Origin: Thermotogae bacterium
GTDB taxonomy: Bacteria > Thermotogota > Thermotogae > Petrotogales > Petrotogaceae
Length of the DNA: 64,000 nt
Reading direction: 5' to 3'
NCBI GenBank assembly: GCA_024233675.1
Contig: JACKPH010000003.1
Span: 62,001 to 126,000 of the forward strand
Under the pieces are notes generated by a model. The model ran no database searches and was not told where the DNA came from. It worked only from the letters and a program-made list of their open reading frames with translations. The position numbers and the translations under genes were made by a program. Shown in pieces: positions 8,347 through 17,545 of this stretch (position 1 is the first letter of the stretch; the number at the start of each line of letters is the position of its first letter).

Positions 8347-8981
8347 ATAACAGGAATATCTATTCTCTGAGATCTCTGAATCTTAACCGTCTTATAAAAG
8401 TTGCTCAGACGGGGGATAATAATGCCATGGGTATGATTCTTGAAAAATTCGAACCTATGGTTAAGTCAATAACTTCAAAATATTACGGAACATGGGCTGA
8501 ATTTGAGGATTTTATTCAGGTCGGTTTCGTAGGTCTCATGCAGGCAGTTTATAATTTTAAAGAAGATTCCAATACAAAGTTTTCAACTTTTGCTTATATG
8601 AATATTTCTTCGGAAATAAAATCTTTTGTAACTTATTTAAACCGTCAGAAAAACAAAGTTCTTACAGATGCTGTAAATCTTGAATACAACGATGAAAATG
8701 ATGAAGGAGAATCTTCAGATTATTATATAGAAAAAGCTGAAGAAGAAAATGTTGATCCTCTTATGAAATATCTTATAAGTGAATGTTATCTTCTGCTTAA
8801 AGATGATGAACAGATTATAATAGACTACTGGCTTGAGGGTTACAGTTACAAAGAAATTTCTGGTTTATCCGGTTTTAAATTAAAAAAAGTTGATAATACA
8901 GTTCAGAAAATAAAAAAATTACTCGGTTCCAAACAGGAATTTTATGAAAAAACAAAAATGTTTTTCGGAGGTGCGGTGTGA
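8343..8981 (+). CDS. RNA polymerase sigma-70 family factor, SigH-like
   Basis: 212 residues. Region 2 spans roughly 15-95 (FEDFIQVGFVGLMQAVYNFKED, then FSTFAYMNISSEIKSF, the -10 recognition/melting stretch). Region 4 spans about 150-195 with a helix-turn-helix GYSYKEISGLSGFKLKKVDN. Regions 1.2 and 3 are lacking, so it is an alternative factor resembling the SigH-type factor of Thermotoga. Between them lies a short acidic linker. It is coupled to the methyltransferase before it and the membrane protein after it (GTGA overlap at 8978-8981). Confidence 0.85.
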   Translation: MNNRNIYSLRSLNLNRLIKVAQTGDNNAMGMILEKFEPMVKSITSKYYGTWAEFEDFIQVGFVGLMQAVYNFKEDSNTKFSTFAYMNISSEIKSFVTYLNRQKNKVLTDAVNLEYNDENDEGESSDYYIEKAEEENVDPLMKYLISECYLLLKDDEQIIIDYWLEGYSYKEISGLSGFKLKKVDNTVQKIKKLLGSKQEFYEKTKMFFGGAV

Positions 8982-9589
8982 GACTTAAGGTTATACTGAT
9001 AATAATAAGTATTCTGGCTATTTCTTTTTCAATTGCAACAGAAATAAGATTTTTAAATTTCAGAAAGTCTATGGAATCATCTATGAACAGATTAAGCAAC
9101 AATATAAATACAAAATTCGAGTCAGTTAACAACGATATAGCAAAAATAGACAATTATTTTGTTCCGGGAGGTATTGTCGAAAAATATATAGTCGCAAATT
9201 CTTTTCTGAAAAATCAGATGGATGATCTTGAAAATATTCTTACGTATTATCAGGATGCTGATAATAGCGGTTATATACAGATTTTTGTTACAGGAAGTAA
9301 AGATGTATGGTGTGCTTTCAAGAATGAAGATGATAAATATATTTTCCAGGGAAATCTGAAACCGGGATTAAATCCCTATAAATTTTATTTTTTCAAATCC
9401 CCGTCAATAGAAACAAAATATACTTATCAGACAACATATAACGCTTCTTTTCAGAGCGGTGACACTTCAAAAATCTATTTTCTTATACATGAACCAGGTC
9501 AGTCAAAAATAAGAAAGCATCCCGATTCAGCTGTGAAAAATCTAAAAGATGATTTTAACCTCTATATTCCCACGGTTACAGGAAATTAA
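8978..9589 (+). CDS. Single-pass membrane protein of unknown function
   Basis: 203 residues, not recognised. A membrane segment or uncleaved signal anchor spans about 4-21 (LKVILIIISILAISFSIA). A predicted coiled-coil stretch follows (about 25-60), then an extracytoplasmic-looking soluble domain rich in Tyr, Phe and Asn. The start is GTG at 8978 with GGAGG 6 nt upstream, overlapping the sigma-factor stop. Position suggests a link to the sigma factor, for example as a sensor or regulated product, but there is no recognisable anti-sigma domain. Confidence 0.75.
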   Translation: MRLKVILIIISILAISFSIATEIRFLNFRKSMESSMNRLSNNINTKFESVNNDIAKIDNYFVPGGIVEKYIVANSFLKNQMDDLENILTYYQDADNSGYIQIFVTGSKDVWCAFKNEDDKYIFQGNLKPGLNPYKFYFFKSPSIETKYTYQTTYNASFQSGDTSKIYFLIHEPGQSKIRKHPDSAVKNLKDDFNLYIPTVTGN

Positions 9590-9592
9590 TGT

Positions 9593-9621
9593 TTGTGAAA
9601 TTAACTTTTTTGTGGTATAAT
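9593..9621 (+). promoter_or_regulatory. Promoter of leuS-rex
   Basis: TTGTGA (9593-9598), 17-bp spacer, TATAAT (9616-9621) with an extended TG (TGGTATAAT). It lies about 55 bp before the leuS ATG. Confidence 0.85.
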
Positions 9622-9676
9622 TAACAATGTATATTTTTTTCAATAATAAGATTTTGAAATATTTGGAGGTATAGTT

Positions 9677-12157
9677 ATGGGTGATTTTAATCCTCAGGAT
9701 TTTGAAAAAAAATGGCAAAAAGTCTGGGATGAAAAAGGTATTTTTAATACACCCCAGCGTTCTGAAAAACCAAAGTACTACAATCTTGTAATGTTTCCTT
9801 ATCCGTCGGGAACACTACACGTAGGACATGCAAAAAATTATGTTATAGGTGATGTTATTGCCAGATATAAAAGAATGAACGGATACAATGTACTTAATCC
9901 TTTCGGATATGACTCTTTCGGACTTCCGGCAGAAAATGCCGCAATAAAACACGGAAATGTTCACCCTGAGGAATGGACTTTAAAAAACATAGAAATAATA
10001 AGAAATCAGATAAAAACACTCGGTATGAGTTATGACTGGAACAGAGAAGTTATAACCTGCAGTGAGGAATATTACAAATGGACTCAGTGGATATTCACAA
10101 AAATGTTTGAAAAAGGTCTTGCTTACAAGAAAAAAGGTGCAGTTAACTGGTGTCCGAGCTGTAATACAGTTCTTGCAAATGAACAGGTAGTTAACGGTCA
10201 TTGTGAAAGATGCGGTACAGAAGTCGAACTTAAACAGCTTGAGCAATGGTATTTAAAAATAACAGACTATGCCGAAAGACTTTTAAACGATATAGACAAA
10301 CTCGAAGGCTGGCCCGAAAATGTTAAAACCATGCAGAGAAACTGGATAGGTAAAAGCAGGGGTGCTGAAGTTACTTTTGCCATTGAAGGCAGTGATGAAA
10401 AACTTACTGTTTTCACAACAAGACCGGATACTCTTTTCGGAGTAACTTTTATGGCACTTGCTCCGGAATCACCTCTTGTGGAATCTCTGACAAAACCGGA
10501 AATGAAAGAAGAAGTTTCTGATTTTCTTAAAAGAATAAGTCTTGAAGACAGATTCAAAAGAACTGCAGAAGGGGCTAAAAAAGAAGGAATTTTCACCGGA
10601 AGCTATGCCGTTAATCCTGTTAATAATGAAAAAATACCTATATATGTTGCCAATTATATACTTTATGAATACGGTACAGGGGCAATAATGGCAGTTCCTG
10701 CACATGATCAGAGAGATTATGAATTTGCAAAAGAATACGGAATAAGTATAAAAACAGTTATAAAACCGGCAGACTGCGATCCTGATCTTTCCGAAAAAGC
10801 TTATACCGAAGACGGTGTTATGGTTAATTCCGGAAAATTTGACGGTATGAACAACAGAAAAGCAATAGAAAAAATGTTTGACTGGTTAAAAGAAAATGAA
10901 ATAGGTAATGAAACTATACAGTATAAACTCAGAGACTGGCTTATTTCAAGGCAGAGATACTGGGGTGCTCCTATACCTATTGTTTACTGTGATGACTGCG
11001 GTGCTGTGGCAGTTCCTGAAGAACAGCTTCCGGTAAAACTTCCTAAAGATGTTAAATTTGAATCAACCGGTAAAAGTCCTCTTGTAGATCACAGGGATTT
11101 TTATGAAACTACATGTCCTAAATGCGGTAAAAAGGCAAGAAGAGAAGTTGACACTATGGATACATTTGTTGACAGTTCATGGTATTATCTGAGATATGTT
11201 AATCCGAAAATGTCAGAAAAACCTTTTGATACAGATGATGCAAATTACTGGCTTCCGGTTGATCAGTATATAGGAGGCGTTGAACACGCCATTCTTCATC
11301 TTCTTTACTCAAGATTTATAACAAAAGTTATTCATGATATGGGTTATATTAATTTTGACGAGCCTTTTAAAAATCTTTTTACTCAGGGAATGATTTACAA
11401 AGACGGTGCAAAAATGTCAAAATCAAAGGGTAATGTGGTTTCTCCCGAAGACACAATAAAGAGATACGGCACCGATTCTCTAAGAACATATACTCTTTTC
11501 ATAGGACCTCCGGAAAAAGACGCAGAATGGAATGATTCAGGTATAGAAGGTATTTACAGATTTATGAACAGAGTCTGGAATATGTACGAAAAAATTATTC
11601 CTGTAATAAAAGATACTGAATATAACGATAACATCGTACTTAAAACAAAAGAAGAAAAAGATCTTAGAAGAAAATTACATCAGATGATAGAAAAAATAAC
11701 AAGAGATATAGAGGGTAGTTTTCAGTTTAATACTGCAGTTTCAGGACTTATGGAACTTTCTAATGAATTGAACTCGTATCTTAATAATGTTGATGAAAAT
11801 ATATGGAATAAAGAACTCTTAAAAGAAATTGCCGAAAAATTCGTAATAATGCTTTCTCCTATGTCTCCGCATATTACCGAGGAACTATGGCATAAAATGG
11901 GTAAGGACTATCTTATTCTTGATGCGAAATGGCCTAAAACAGATAAAAAAGCTCTTGTAGTCGATGAACTTAATATAGTTGTTCAGGTAAACGGAAAAGT
12001 AAGAGGCACAGTATCAGTTTCTTCCGGAGCAGCAGAGGCAGAAGTTAAGGAAACTGCATTTTCAGATGAAAGAATAATGAAATTTATAAAAGACAAAGAA
12101 ATAATAAAAATAATATATGTTCCTAAAAAATTACTTAATATAGTTGTGAAGGGGTGA
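9677..12157 (+). CDS. leuS: Leucyl-tRNA synthetase
   Basis: 826 residues, standard bacterial length. The class I signatures HVGH (about 48-51) and KMSKS (579-583) are intact. The CP1 editing domain (about 220-420) contains the TTRPDTLFG motif, and zinc-binding cysteines occur near 158-175 (WCPSC...CERCG). It charges tRNA-Leu in the cytoplasm and hydrolyses misacylated tRNA. The SD is TTGGAGGT. It is the first gene of a two-gene unit with rex, which follows after 4 nt. Confidence 0.98.
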   Translation: MGDFNPQDFEKKWQKVWDEKGIFNTPQRSEKPKYYNLVMFPYPSGTLHVGHAKNYVIGDVIARYKRMNGYNVLNPFGYDSFGLPAENAAIKHGNVHPEEWTLKNIEIIRNQIKTLGMSYDWNREVITCSEEYYKWTQWIFTKMFEKGLAYKKKGAVNWCPSCNTVLANEQVVNGHCERCGTEVELKQLEQWYLKITDYAERLLNDIDKLEGWPENVKTMQRNWIGKSRGAEVTFAIEGSDEKLTVFTTRPDTLFGVTFMALAPESPLVESLTKPEMKEEVSDFLKRISLEDRFKRTAEGAKKEGIFTGSYAVNPVNNEKIPIYVANYILYEYGTGAIMAVPAHDQRDYEFAKEYGISIKTVIKPADCDPDLSEKAYTEDGVMVNSGKFDGMNNRKAIEKMFDWLKENEIGNETIQYKLRDWLISRQRYWGAPIPIVYCDDCGAVAVPEEQLPVKLPKDVKFESTGKSPLVDHRDFYETTCPKCGKKARREVDTMDTFVDSSWYYLRYVNPKMSEKPFDTDDANYWLPVDQYIGGVEHAILHLLYSRFITKVIHDMGYINFDEPFKNLFTQGMIYKDGAKMSKSKGNVVSPEDTIKRYGTDSLRTYTLFIGPPEKDAEWNDSGIEGIYRFMNRVWNMYEKIIPVIKDTEYNDNIVLKTKEEKDLRRKLHQMIEKITRDIEGSFQFNTAVSGLMELSNELNSYLNNVDENIWNKELLKEIAEKFVIMLSPMSPHITEELWHKMGKDYLILDAKWPKTDKKALVVDELNIVVQVNGKVRGTVSVSSGAAEAEVKETAFSDERIMKFIKDKEIIKIIYVPKKLLNIVVKG

Positions 12158-12161
12158 TGGG

Positions 12162-12803
12162 ATGAGACCTCTGAAAATACCTAAGCCGACTGTAAAAAGA
12201 CTTGCCATTTATTACAGATGTCTTACCAAACTCAAGGAAACAGGCATAGACAGAACTTCATCAAAAGAAATGGCTGATGCACTCGGAATAAAGGCTTCTC
12301 AGGTAAGAAAAGATCTCTCTTATTTCGGAGAATTCGGAAAAAGAGGTGTAGGATACGATGTTGATAAACTTTCCTACAAGCTTAAAGAGATTTTAGGGCT
12401 TAAAAAGAACTGGAATGTTGCTATAATAGGATCAGGTAATCTCGGTTATGCAATAGCAAATTATTCAGGTCTTGAAAAGAACGGCTTCAAAGTTGTTGCA
12501 GCATTTGATATTGATGAGAAAAAAATAGGAAGAATGATAATTCCAGGTGTTACAATAAATAAATTTTCGGAAATGAGTTCCATAATAAATGAAAACAGTA
12601 TAGAAATAGCAATTCTTACCGTTCCGGCACATGAATCACAGAACGTTGCCGATGCACTTGTAAAATCGGGTATAAAAGGTATTCTTAATTTTACGCCTTC
12701 ATCACTTTCTGTTCCGGAAAATATTTCGGTTGAAGATGTTGATTTTGTTATATCACTGAAATCTCTTACATTTGAAATAGCTTCTTTTAACGATAATGAA
12801 TAA
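12162..12803 (+). CDS. rex: Redox-sensing transcriptional repressor Rex
   Basis: 213 residues, normal length. The N-terminal winged helix (about 1-80) has the family stretch SQVRKDLSYFGEFG. The Rossmann domain begins IIGSGNLGYAIANY (about 87-100), and a domain-swapped C-terminal helix closes the protein. Rex senses the NADH/NAD+ ratio and represses fermentation and respiration genes. Co-transcription with leuS is inferred from the 4-bp gap. No clear palindromic Rex operator was found in the window. Confidence 0.95.
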   Translation: MRPLKIPKPTVKRLAIYYRCLTKLKETGIDRTSSKEMADALGIKASQVRKDLSYFGEFGKRGVGYDVDKLSYKLKEILGLKKNWNVAIIGSGNLGYAIANYSGLEKNGFKVVAAFDIDEKKIGRMIIPGVTINKFSEMSSIINENSIEIAILTVPAHESQNVADALVKSGIKGILNFTPSSLSVPENISVEDVDFVISLKSLTFEIASFNDNE

Positions 12804-12806
12804 AAA

Positions 12807-12842
12807 TACTGAGGAATCTTTTTGATTCCTCAATATTTTTTT
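12807..12842 (+). terminator. Intrinsic terminator after rex
   Basis: A stem TGAGGAATC/GATTCCTCA (12810-12818 with 12824-12832, 5-nt loop) precedes a T-rich run. It begins just after the rex stop codon. Confidence 0.9.
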
Positions 12843-12851
12843 AAAATTTTT

Positions 12852-13448
12852 ATGGTATATTTATATATAACTTTTTATAAAGCAGGTGATATTATTCCAA
12901 ATTTCAAAACACATATTACAGCAGGTGTACTACTTTATCCTCTTTATTTTTTACTTTTTATTGTTATTTACAGGTTTTTTAACGGTAATTATTATTATTT
13001 CAGTAATTATGAAATAGCTGCCGGACTGGGTATATTCATGCTTTCATCTGATTTACCGGATGTAGATCATGATTTTTCAATTATAAACAAAATTTTCAGA
13101 CTCTTAATTTTTTGTTTTTCTGTTTATTACACACTTTTTTTATGGAATAAATTCGGATTTTCAATTTCTGATAATTATCTTTTTTTTAAACCGCTTCTTA
13201 TATTTGCAGGTATACTTATAGGATTTTTACTTGGATTACTTTTTAATTCTCTTACCAAACACAGGGGTATATGGCATACATACATTATGGGCGTTATTCT
13301 TTCACTTATTTTTTATTTAATGTTCCTTCATATAGGTTCTGTGATAAGATTATTTTATTCTCTGGCTGTTTTTTCCGGATACAGTGTTCATCTTATTTTA
13401 GATAAATTTTTTACGGAAAAAAACGGTTTTATAAAAATAAAAAAATGA
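12852..13448 (+). CDS. DUF457/YdjM-type membrane-bound metal-dependent hydrolase
   Basis: A multi-pass membrane protein with the family's metal-ligand motifs DLPDVDHD, KHRGIWHT and GYSVHLILDKFF. Members are predicted zinc-dependent membrane hydrolases of unknown substrate. The start is uncertain. The first in-frame ATG (12852) has no SD, and a still earlier TTG lies in the rex terminator. The only good SD, AGGTGAT at 12884-12890, points to an ATT codon at 12894 that would give PNFKTHITAG, the usual N-terminus of the family as I recall it. I give the ATG as the outer bound. Confidence 0.8.
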   Translation: MVYLYITFYKAGDIIPNFKTHITAGVLLYPLYFLLFIVIYRFFNGNYYYFSNYEIAAGLGIFMLSSDLPDVDHDFSIINKIFRLLIFCFSVYYTLFLWNKFGFSISDNYLFFKPLLIFAGILIGFLLGLLFNSLTKHRGIWHTYIMGVILSLIFYLMFLHIGSVIRLFYSLAVFSGYSVHLILDKFFTEKNGFIKIKK

Positions 13449-13473
13449 GAAGTTATAAACTTCTCATTTTTTT
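13442..13473. terminator. Bidirectional terminator shared by DUF457 gene and tsaB
   Basis: A 13-bp stem (13442-13454 with 13458-13470, 3-nt loop) is flanked by A-rich sequence on one side and T-rich sequence on the other, so it works for both strands. The stop codons of both convergent genes lie within or on the stem. Confidence 0.9.
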
Positions 13474-14100
13474 ATTTTTTTCAAACATTTCAACAGCAAT
13501 AGGTTTCTGAAGATATAAAGGTTTAAGGTCTTCTCTTTTTATTTCTTCTGATTTTTCAAGTATCTCCGCAAAAGCTTCTTTTTTTATAACAACATCAGTG
13601 TATTCATTTTCAAGACCGTATTTTTTTATGAAATACATTGATTCTTCACCCGCAAGAAGTATATTTCCTATTACATTTTTTAATTCTTCACCATTAATCA
13701 TAACAGGTTCCGATATGATATTTTTACCTTCATAAATCATAACATATGCAGCATTTTCACGTGCACGCCTTAAAACTGCAACTTTACCGGTGACTGAAAG
13801 TGAATTTATTATTATATCCGTAGAATAAAATGTTTTTATCTTTATTTTTTTACCGAATGTAAGTCCGAGAACCGCAGCTATTAAAACTCTTATTCCTGTA
13901 AATGATCCGGGTCCTATATCAACAGCTATTTCTTCGGTATCATCAATTGTTTCTTTGTATCTGTCAAAAAATTTCTTTATTTCCGGAATTATTTTTGATC
14001 CGGAATTTTTTCCGTTTATCAATGTTAAATCTGTTTTCCCTTCTTTTATATAGGCAACATAAACATCATTAAAAGAAGATGAAACTACTATTTTAGACAT
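13453..14100 (-). CDS. tsaB: tRNA threonylcarbamoyladenosine biosynthesis protein TsaB
   Basis: 215 residues of the ASKHA fold. The signature DIGPGSFTGIR (about residues 66-76) is intact. TsaB is the dimerisation partner that activates TsaD for t6A37 modification of ANN-decoding tRNAs. The second of two consecutive ATGs (14100) is chosen because GGAGG lies 7 nt before it. The gene overlaps the 3' end of the TPR-protein gene, so it is the last member of the asparaginase-permease-TPR-tsaB operon. tsaD and tsaE are not in the window. Confidence 0.93.
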   Translation of the reverse strand: MSKIVVSSSFNDVYVAYIKEGKTDLTLINGKNSGSKIIPEIKKFFDRYKETIDDTEEIAVDIGPGSFTGIRVLIAAVLGLTFGKKIKIKTFYSTDIIINSLSVTGKVAVLRRARENAAYVMIYEGKNIISEPVMINGEELKNVIGNILLAGEESMYFIKKYGLENEYTDVVIKKEAFAEILEKSEEIKREDLKPLYLQKPIAVEMFEKNKKMRSL

Positions 14101-15463
14101 CATCAGTCCTCCCTGAATCTTTTTTCATTTTTGCTGCATTTTTATAAGAAGTTACAGCAGAAGTGTATTCTCCTATTGTTTCATAAGCTCTTGCAAGAGC
14201 AATATATGATCTGTAGTCTTTAGGTTTTTTTAACACGAGCTTTTCTGCCGTTCTTACTGCATATTTTCCCATATTTAATTTACAAAGTATTTCAACTGTT
14301 TTTTCAGAGGGCAAAATTTCCGGTAACAAAATTATTAGCAGAACTATTAATACACCTATTAAATACTTTATATAACCGGTAAAATTCAAAGTATTTTCTG
14401 TAACTGTTTCGGTAGAATTTTCTGTTATATTAACAGGAATATCATTCCGTGTTCTTGTACTCAGTTTAAGTTTCATGAGTTCCGGCTGTATATCTTCATC
14501 TTTCATATTTTCAAGAATTTCATCTATTTTATTGTCAGAAAGAATTATTTTTCTCCCGAGTTTTTCTATTCTTGTATTAAGAGTTTTTAAAAGTGAGATG
14601 ATGAGTTGCTTTAAAGAATCTTTTTCAAGAGTTATTTTTTCAAAACTCTGAACATTATCTATTACACCGGCTGCAAAAGAATCTATCTGTGAATCCTCAA
14701 GAAAATAAACACCGCTGTTCTTTTCAGATAATGTATTTTTAAGTTCAAAATAATCTTTAAGACTCATATAAGTATTTTTGTTGGTAACAGAAAGAGAATT
14801 TTTCCCGTCAAGAAAATTAAGAAGCTTAAAACCTCCTATATAATCTTTTTCATTGAGATAAATTTTTGATTCTTCTATAACAGAATCAAAAATTTTATAA
14901 TAACTTTTTCCCATAAAATTTTCCATGAAATTTTCTATTTCAAAATCAAAATAAGAAGGCATATTTAAGGCTTTGTCCATAACAGAAACAAAAAATGCCT
15001 GCGGATTTTCCGGAATTATATAATCTTCTATTCCGGTAAGTCTGTAAATATGTTTAAAATATGATATCTGATCAATATTTCCGGAAGAAATACTGTTTTT
15101 TAAATTCTGAATATCATCTGAAAATATTATAAGTAAATTTTTAGTATCTTCTTCAGGCACATGATATGTTACGGACATAATTCCGAGCGATGTGAGAAAT
15201 TGTCCGAAATCTTCCGAAAGAATATATCCTGCAAATTTAAAATTTTTATATTTTTCATAAAAATTTCTTTTTGCTGATATTAATTCTCCGTATTTATTTA
15301 TTTCTTCATCTCCGGGGTTTTGTGAAACATACGCTAAAAAGTCACTCCAGGATTTATTTATTGTATCAGGAAGTTTAGAAAGTTCGTATATATCTTTCAG
15401 CCCGTAAGGAAAAGTTAATACAGAAATACAAATTATAATAAAAATAAATATTTTTTTCAACAA
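14093..15463 (-). CDS. Membrane protein with C-terminal TPR repeats
   Basis: About 456 residues, family not recognised. A signal-like N-terminus (LKKIFIFIIICISVLTF) is followed by about 340 extracytoplasmic residues, a membrane segment (YIKYLIGVLIVLLIILLP) and a cytoplasmic tail with at least two TPR-like helix pairs (AVRTAEKLVLKKPKDY, then SYIALARAYETIGEYTSAVTSYKNA). The start is uncertain: TTG codons at 15463 and 15460 both sit after AAAGGGG and begin 1-4 nt past the stop of the permease gene. It may scaffold envelope proteins, but this is inference. Confidence 0.75.
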   Translation of the reverse strand: MLKKIFIFIIICISVLTFPYGLKDIYELSKLPDTINKSWSDFLAYVSQNPGDEEINKYGELISAKRNFYEKYKNFKFAGYILSEDFGQFLTSLGIMSVTYHVPEEDTKNLLIIFSDDIQNLKNSISSGNIDQISYFKHIYRLTGIEDYIIPENPQAFFVSVMDKALNMPSYFDFEIENFMENFMGKSYYKIFDSVIEESKIYLNEKDYIGGFKLLNFLDGKNSLSVTNKNTYMSLKDYFELKNTLSEKNSGVYFLEDSQIDSFAAGVIDNVQSFEKITLEKDSLKQLIISLLKTLNTRIEKLGRKIILSDNKIDEILENMKDEDIQPELMKLKLSTRTRNDIPVNITENSTETVTENTLNFTGYIKYLIGVLIVLLIILLPEILPSEKTVEILCKLNMGKYAVRTAEKLVLKKPKDYRSYIALARAYETIGEYTSAVTSYKNAAKMKKDSGRTDDV

Positions 15464-15464
15464 T

Positions 15465-16475
15465 TTATCCCCTTTCAAGCATAGGAGTAATATAGTATGT
15501 CCAGAAAACTTTTATTGTAATTCCTATAGGTACAGCTATAAGAGGCCCTATTGTTCCGAATATATATCCGAAAACCAGAATTGAAATAATTATTGCAACA
15601 GGATTTATACTTGATTTTCCTTTAAGAACAAAAAGGAAGAATATGAAAGCCGAAAAATGAATTATACTCATAATTATGAGCAGAATAAGCATTTTTGTTA
15701 TACCGGCGGAAATTCCTACAAGTATAAGCGGTATAAATTCAAATATAACTCCCACAACCGGTATAAAATTTGTCAGAGCTGCCCAGAAAGCCAGAAGTAT
15801 TGTATATCTTATACCGAGAAAATTCATTGCAAAAAAAGCTGCTATTCCGACAAAAAGTGCCGCAAATAGTGTAGTCACAACAAAGTGTTTCAGATCTTTA
15901 TATAAATCCGCTACAAACTTTACGGAAACAGCCCTTACAGATTTAGGAAAAAGTTTTTCCACTCCGCGTTTAAAATTGTCCATATAAAAACTTCCGTAAA
16001 TTGTTATAAGTGCTACATAAAAAAGGAATGACCCTATTTTCTGACCGTATCCGGGAATCTGCACAAGCATTCCGTTAAGGAATTCCATTATTTTAGGTTC
16101 AAGACTTTCGATAAAATTACTCATATTTTCCTCTATTTCAGGAAAATTATTGTTAAAAAGTACTTCCCAGTCTTTGTTTTTAAAGAAATTATTGAGGAAA
16201 TTCATAAAATTTGAAACTTCACCTATTATGGTAGGTATAAGAAAAAACATAAGAAATACAACGCTTGCGAAAAGTATTATTATTGATATCATAATAGATA
16301 TTTTTTTAGGAATTTTAAAAAATTTTGTCAGAAGTATAGAAAAAAGTTCAACAACAAAAAGAATTCCCAGTGAAAAGACCATTATGGAAAACACCTGCAT
16401 GGAAATAAGCGGTATCATAAAGAAAATACAAAGATATACTGCGGAAAATACAGCAGATTTTTTTAATTGTGACAC
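15465..16475 (-). CDS. AI-2E family (PerM/UPF0118) permease
   Basis: 336 residues with about eight membrane segments. The family signature LWAALTNFIPVVGVIFE (about 220-240) and the glycine-rich C-terminal segment VFGYIFGTIGPLIAVPIG are present. Family members export small molecules or exchange ions; the AI-2 role of the founding member cannot be assumed. It is the second gene of a minus-strand operon, 16 nt after asparaginase and 1-4 nt before the TPR protein. Confidence 0.85.
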   Translation of the reverse strand: MSQLKKSAVFSAVYLCIFFMIPLISMQVFSIMVFSLGILFVVELFSILLTKFFKIPKKISIMISIIILFASVVFLMFFLIPTIIGEVSNFMNFLNNFFKNKDWEVLFNNNFPEIEENMSNFIESLEPKIMEFLNGMLVQIPGYGQKIGSFLFYVALITIYGSFYMDNFKRGVEKLFPKSVRAVSVKFVADLYKDLKHFVVTTLFAALFVGIAAFFAMNFLGIRYTILLAFWAALTNFIPVVGVIFEFIPLILVGISAGITKMLILLIIMSIIHFSAFIFFLFVLKGKSSINPVAIIISILVFGYIFGTIGPLIAVPIGITIKVFWTYYITPMLERG

Positions 16476-16491
16476 ATAATCACCCCGTTAT

Positions 16492-17472
16492 TTATCTGTT
16501 TTGATATTCGAAATAATCCCTTATATAATTTAAATTATCCGTTTTTCCGAGTACAACAACAAGTTTTATTCTTGCTTTCTGTCCTGAAACTTCCTGACCG
16601 AGTATTATCCCTCTTTTTCTTAAATCAGCTCCGCCTCCCGGATATCCGTAAACACCAAGAACTCTTCCCTTAAAACATCTCGAAACAACAACAACCGGAA
16701 TTCCGCTTTTTACAAGTTCTACTGCGGCATCAGCAACAGCAGGAGGTACATTTCCTCTTCCGAATCCCTCAAGAACAAGACCTTTATATCCGAGTTCAGG
16801 TAATTTTCTTATAATACTTCCGTCATCGCCGGTATAAGTTTTTATGAGAGCTACTTTGGGCTCTATATTTTTTGCTTCAATATGCATTCTTTCAAGTGAT
16901 CTTCTGAAAAAAACAACTGTATCCTCGTCAACTATACCCAGAGGCCCGTATCCCGGAGAATCAAAAGTAGCTACATTAGAAGTATATGTTTTTGTTACTT
17001 CCCTTGCCGCATGAATTTCATCGTTAAGGCATACCAAAACCCCCTGATCAATAGCTTTATCACAGGAAGCAACTCTTGTTGCGGCTATGAGATTCATAGG
17101 GCCGTCAGTTGAAGGTTCACTCCAGTTTCTCATCGCTGCCGTAAGTACTACGGGTTTTGATGTATCAATTGTTAAATCAAGAAAATATGCTGTTTCTTCG
17201 AGAGTGTCTGTTCCGTGTGTGACAACAACTCCGTCAAATTCTTTACCCTTTATAATTTTTTTAATGAAAAGAGAAAGTTGAAACATAAGTTCAGGGTTCA
17301 TATGAGGACTCGGAATATTTTTGAATTCTATAAGTTTTGTTTCGGCTATATTTTTAAGATAAGGAATATCATCAAGTTTTTTATTTATGTTTTCCGAAGG
17401 TACAACACCGAGAATAGGATCATGTGCCATAGCTATTGTACCGCCTGTAGTTATTATTGCTATTTTTTTCAT
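16492..17472 (-). CDS. ansA: L-asparaginase, type I
   Basis: 326 residues, the usual length. The first catalytic threonine lies in TTGGTIAM (about residues 8-15) and the second in the THGTDTLEE motif (about 85-93). It deaminates asparagine to aspartate and ammonia. There is no signal peptide, so it is cytoplasmic. It leads the operon ending in tsaB; its SD is CGGAGGATTC. The predicted promoter overlaps an inverted repeat in the divergent spacer towards recJ. Confidence 0.93.
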   Translation of the reverse strand: MKKIAIITTGGTIAMAHDPILGVVPSENINKKLDDIPYLKNIAETKLIEFKNIPSPHMNPELMFQLSLFIKKIIKGKEFDGVVVTHGTDTLEETAYFLDLTIDTSKPVVLTAAMRNWSEPSTDGPMNLIAATRVASCDKAIDQGVLVCLNDEIHAAREVTKTYTSNVATFDSPGYGPLGIVDEDTVVFFRRSLERMHIEAKNIEPKVALIKTYTGDDGSIIRKLPELGYKGLVLEGFGRGNVPPAVADAAVELVKSGIPVVVVSRCFKGRVLGVYGYPGGGADLRKRGIILGQEVSGQKARIKLVVVLGKTDNLNYIRDYFEYQNR

Positions 17473-17516
17473 CTGAATCCTCCGTATATTTCTTTAAATT
17501 TTTTTCATACAGCTAA

Positions 17517-17545
17517 ATTTTATCATAAAAGGGTGACATTTCAGA
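17517..17545 (-). promoter_or_regulatory. Probable promoter of the asparaginase operon
   Basis: On the minus strand TCTGAA (17540-17545) and TAAAAT (17517-17522) are 17 bp apart, with TG giving an extended -10 (TGATAAAAT). The -35 falls in one arm of the inverted repeat at 17527-17597. Confidence 0.5.

Noticed and set aside
9593..9615. Possible Rex operator (TTGTGAAATTAA...) at the leuS-rex promoter
   Set aside because: Only the left half resembles a Rex site; the palindromic TTCACAA half is missing, and TTGTGA is explained as the -35.
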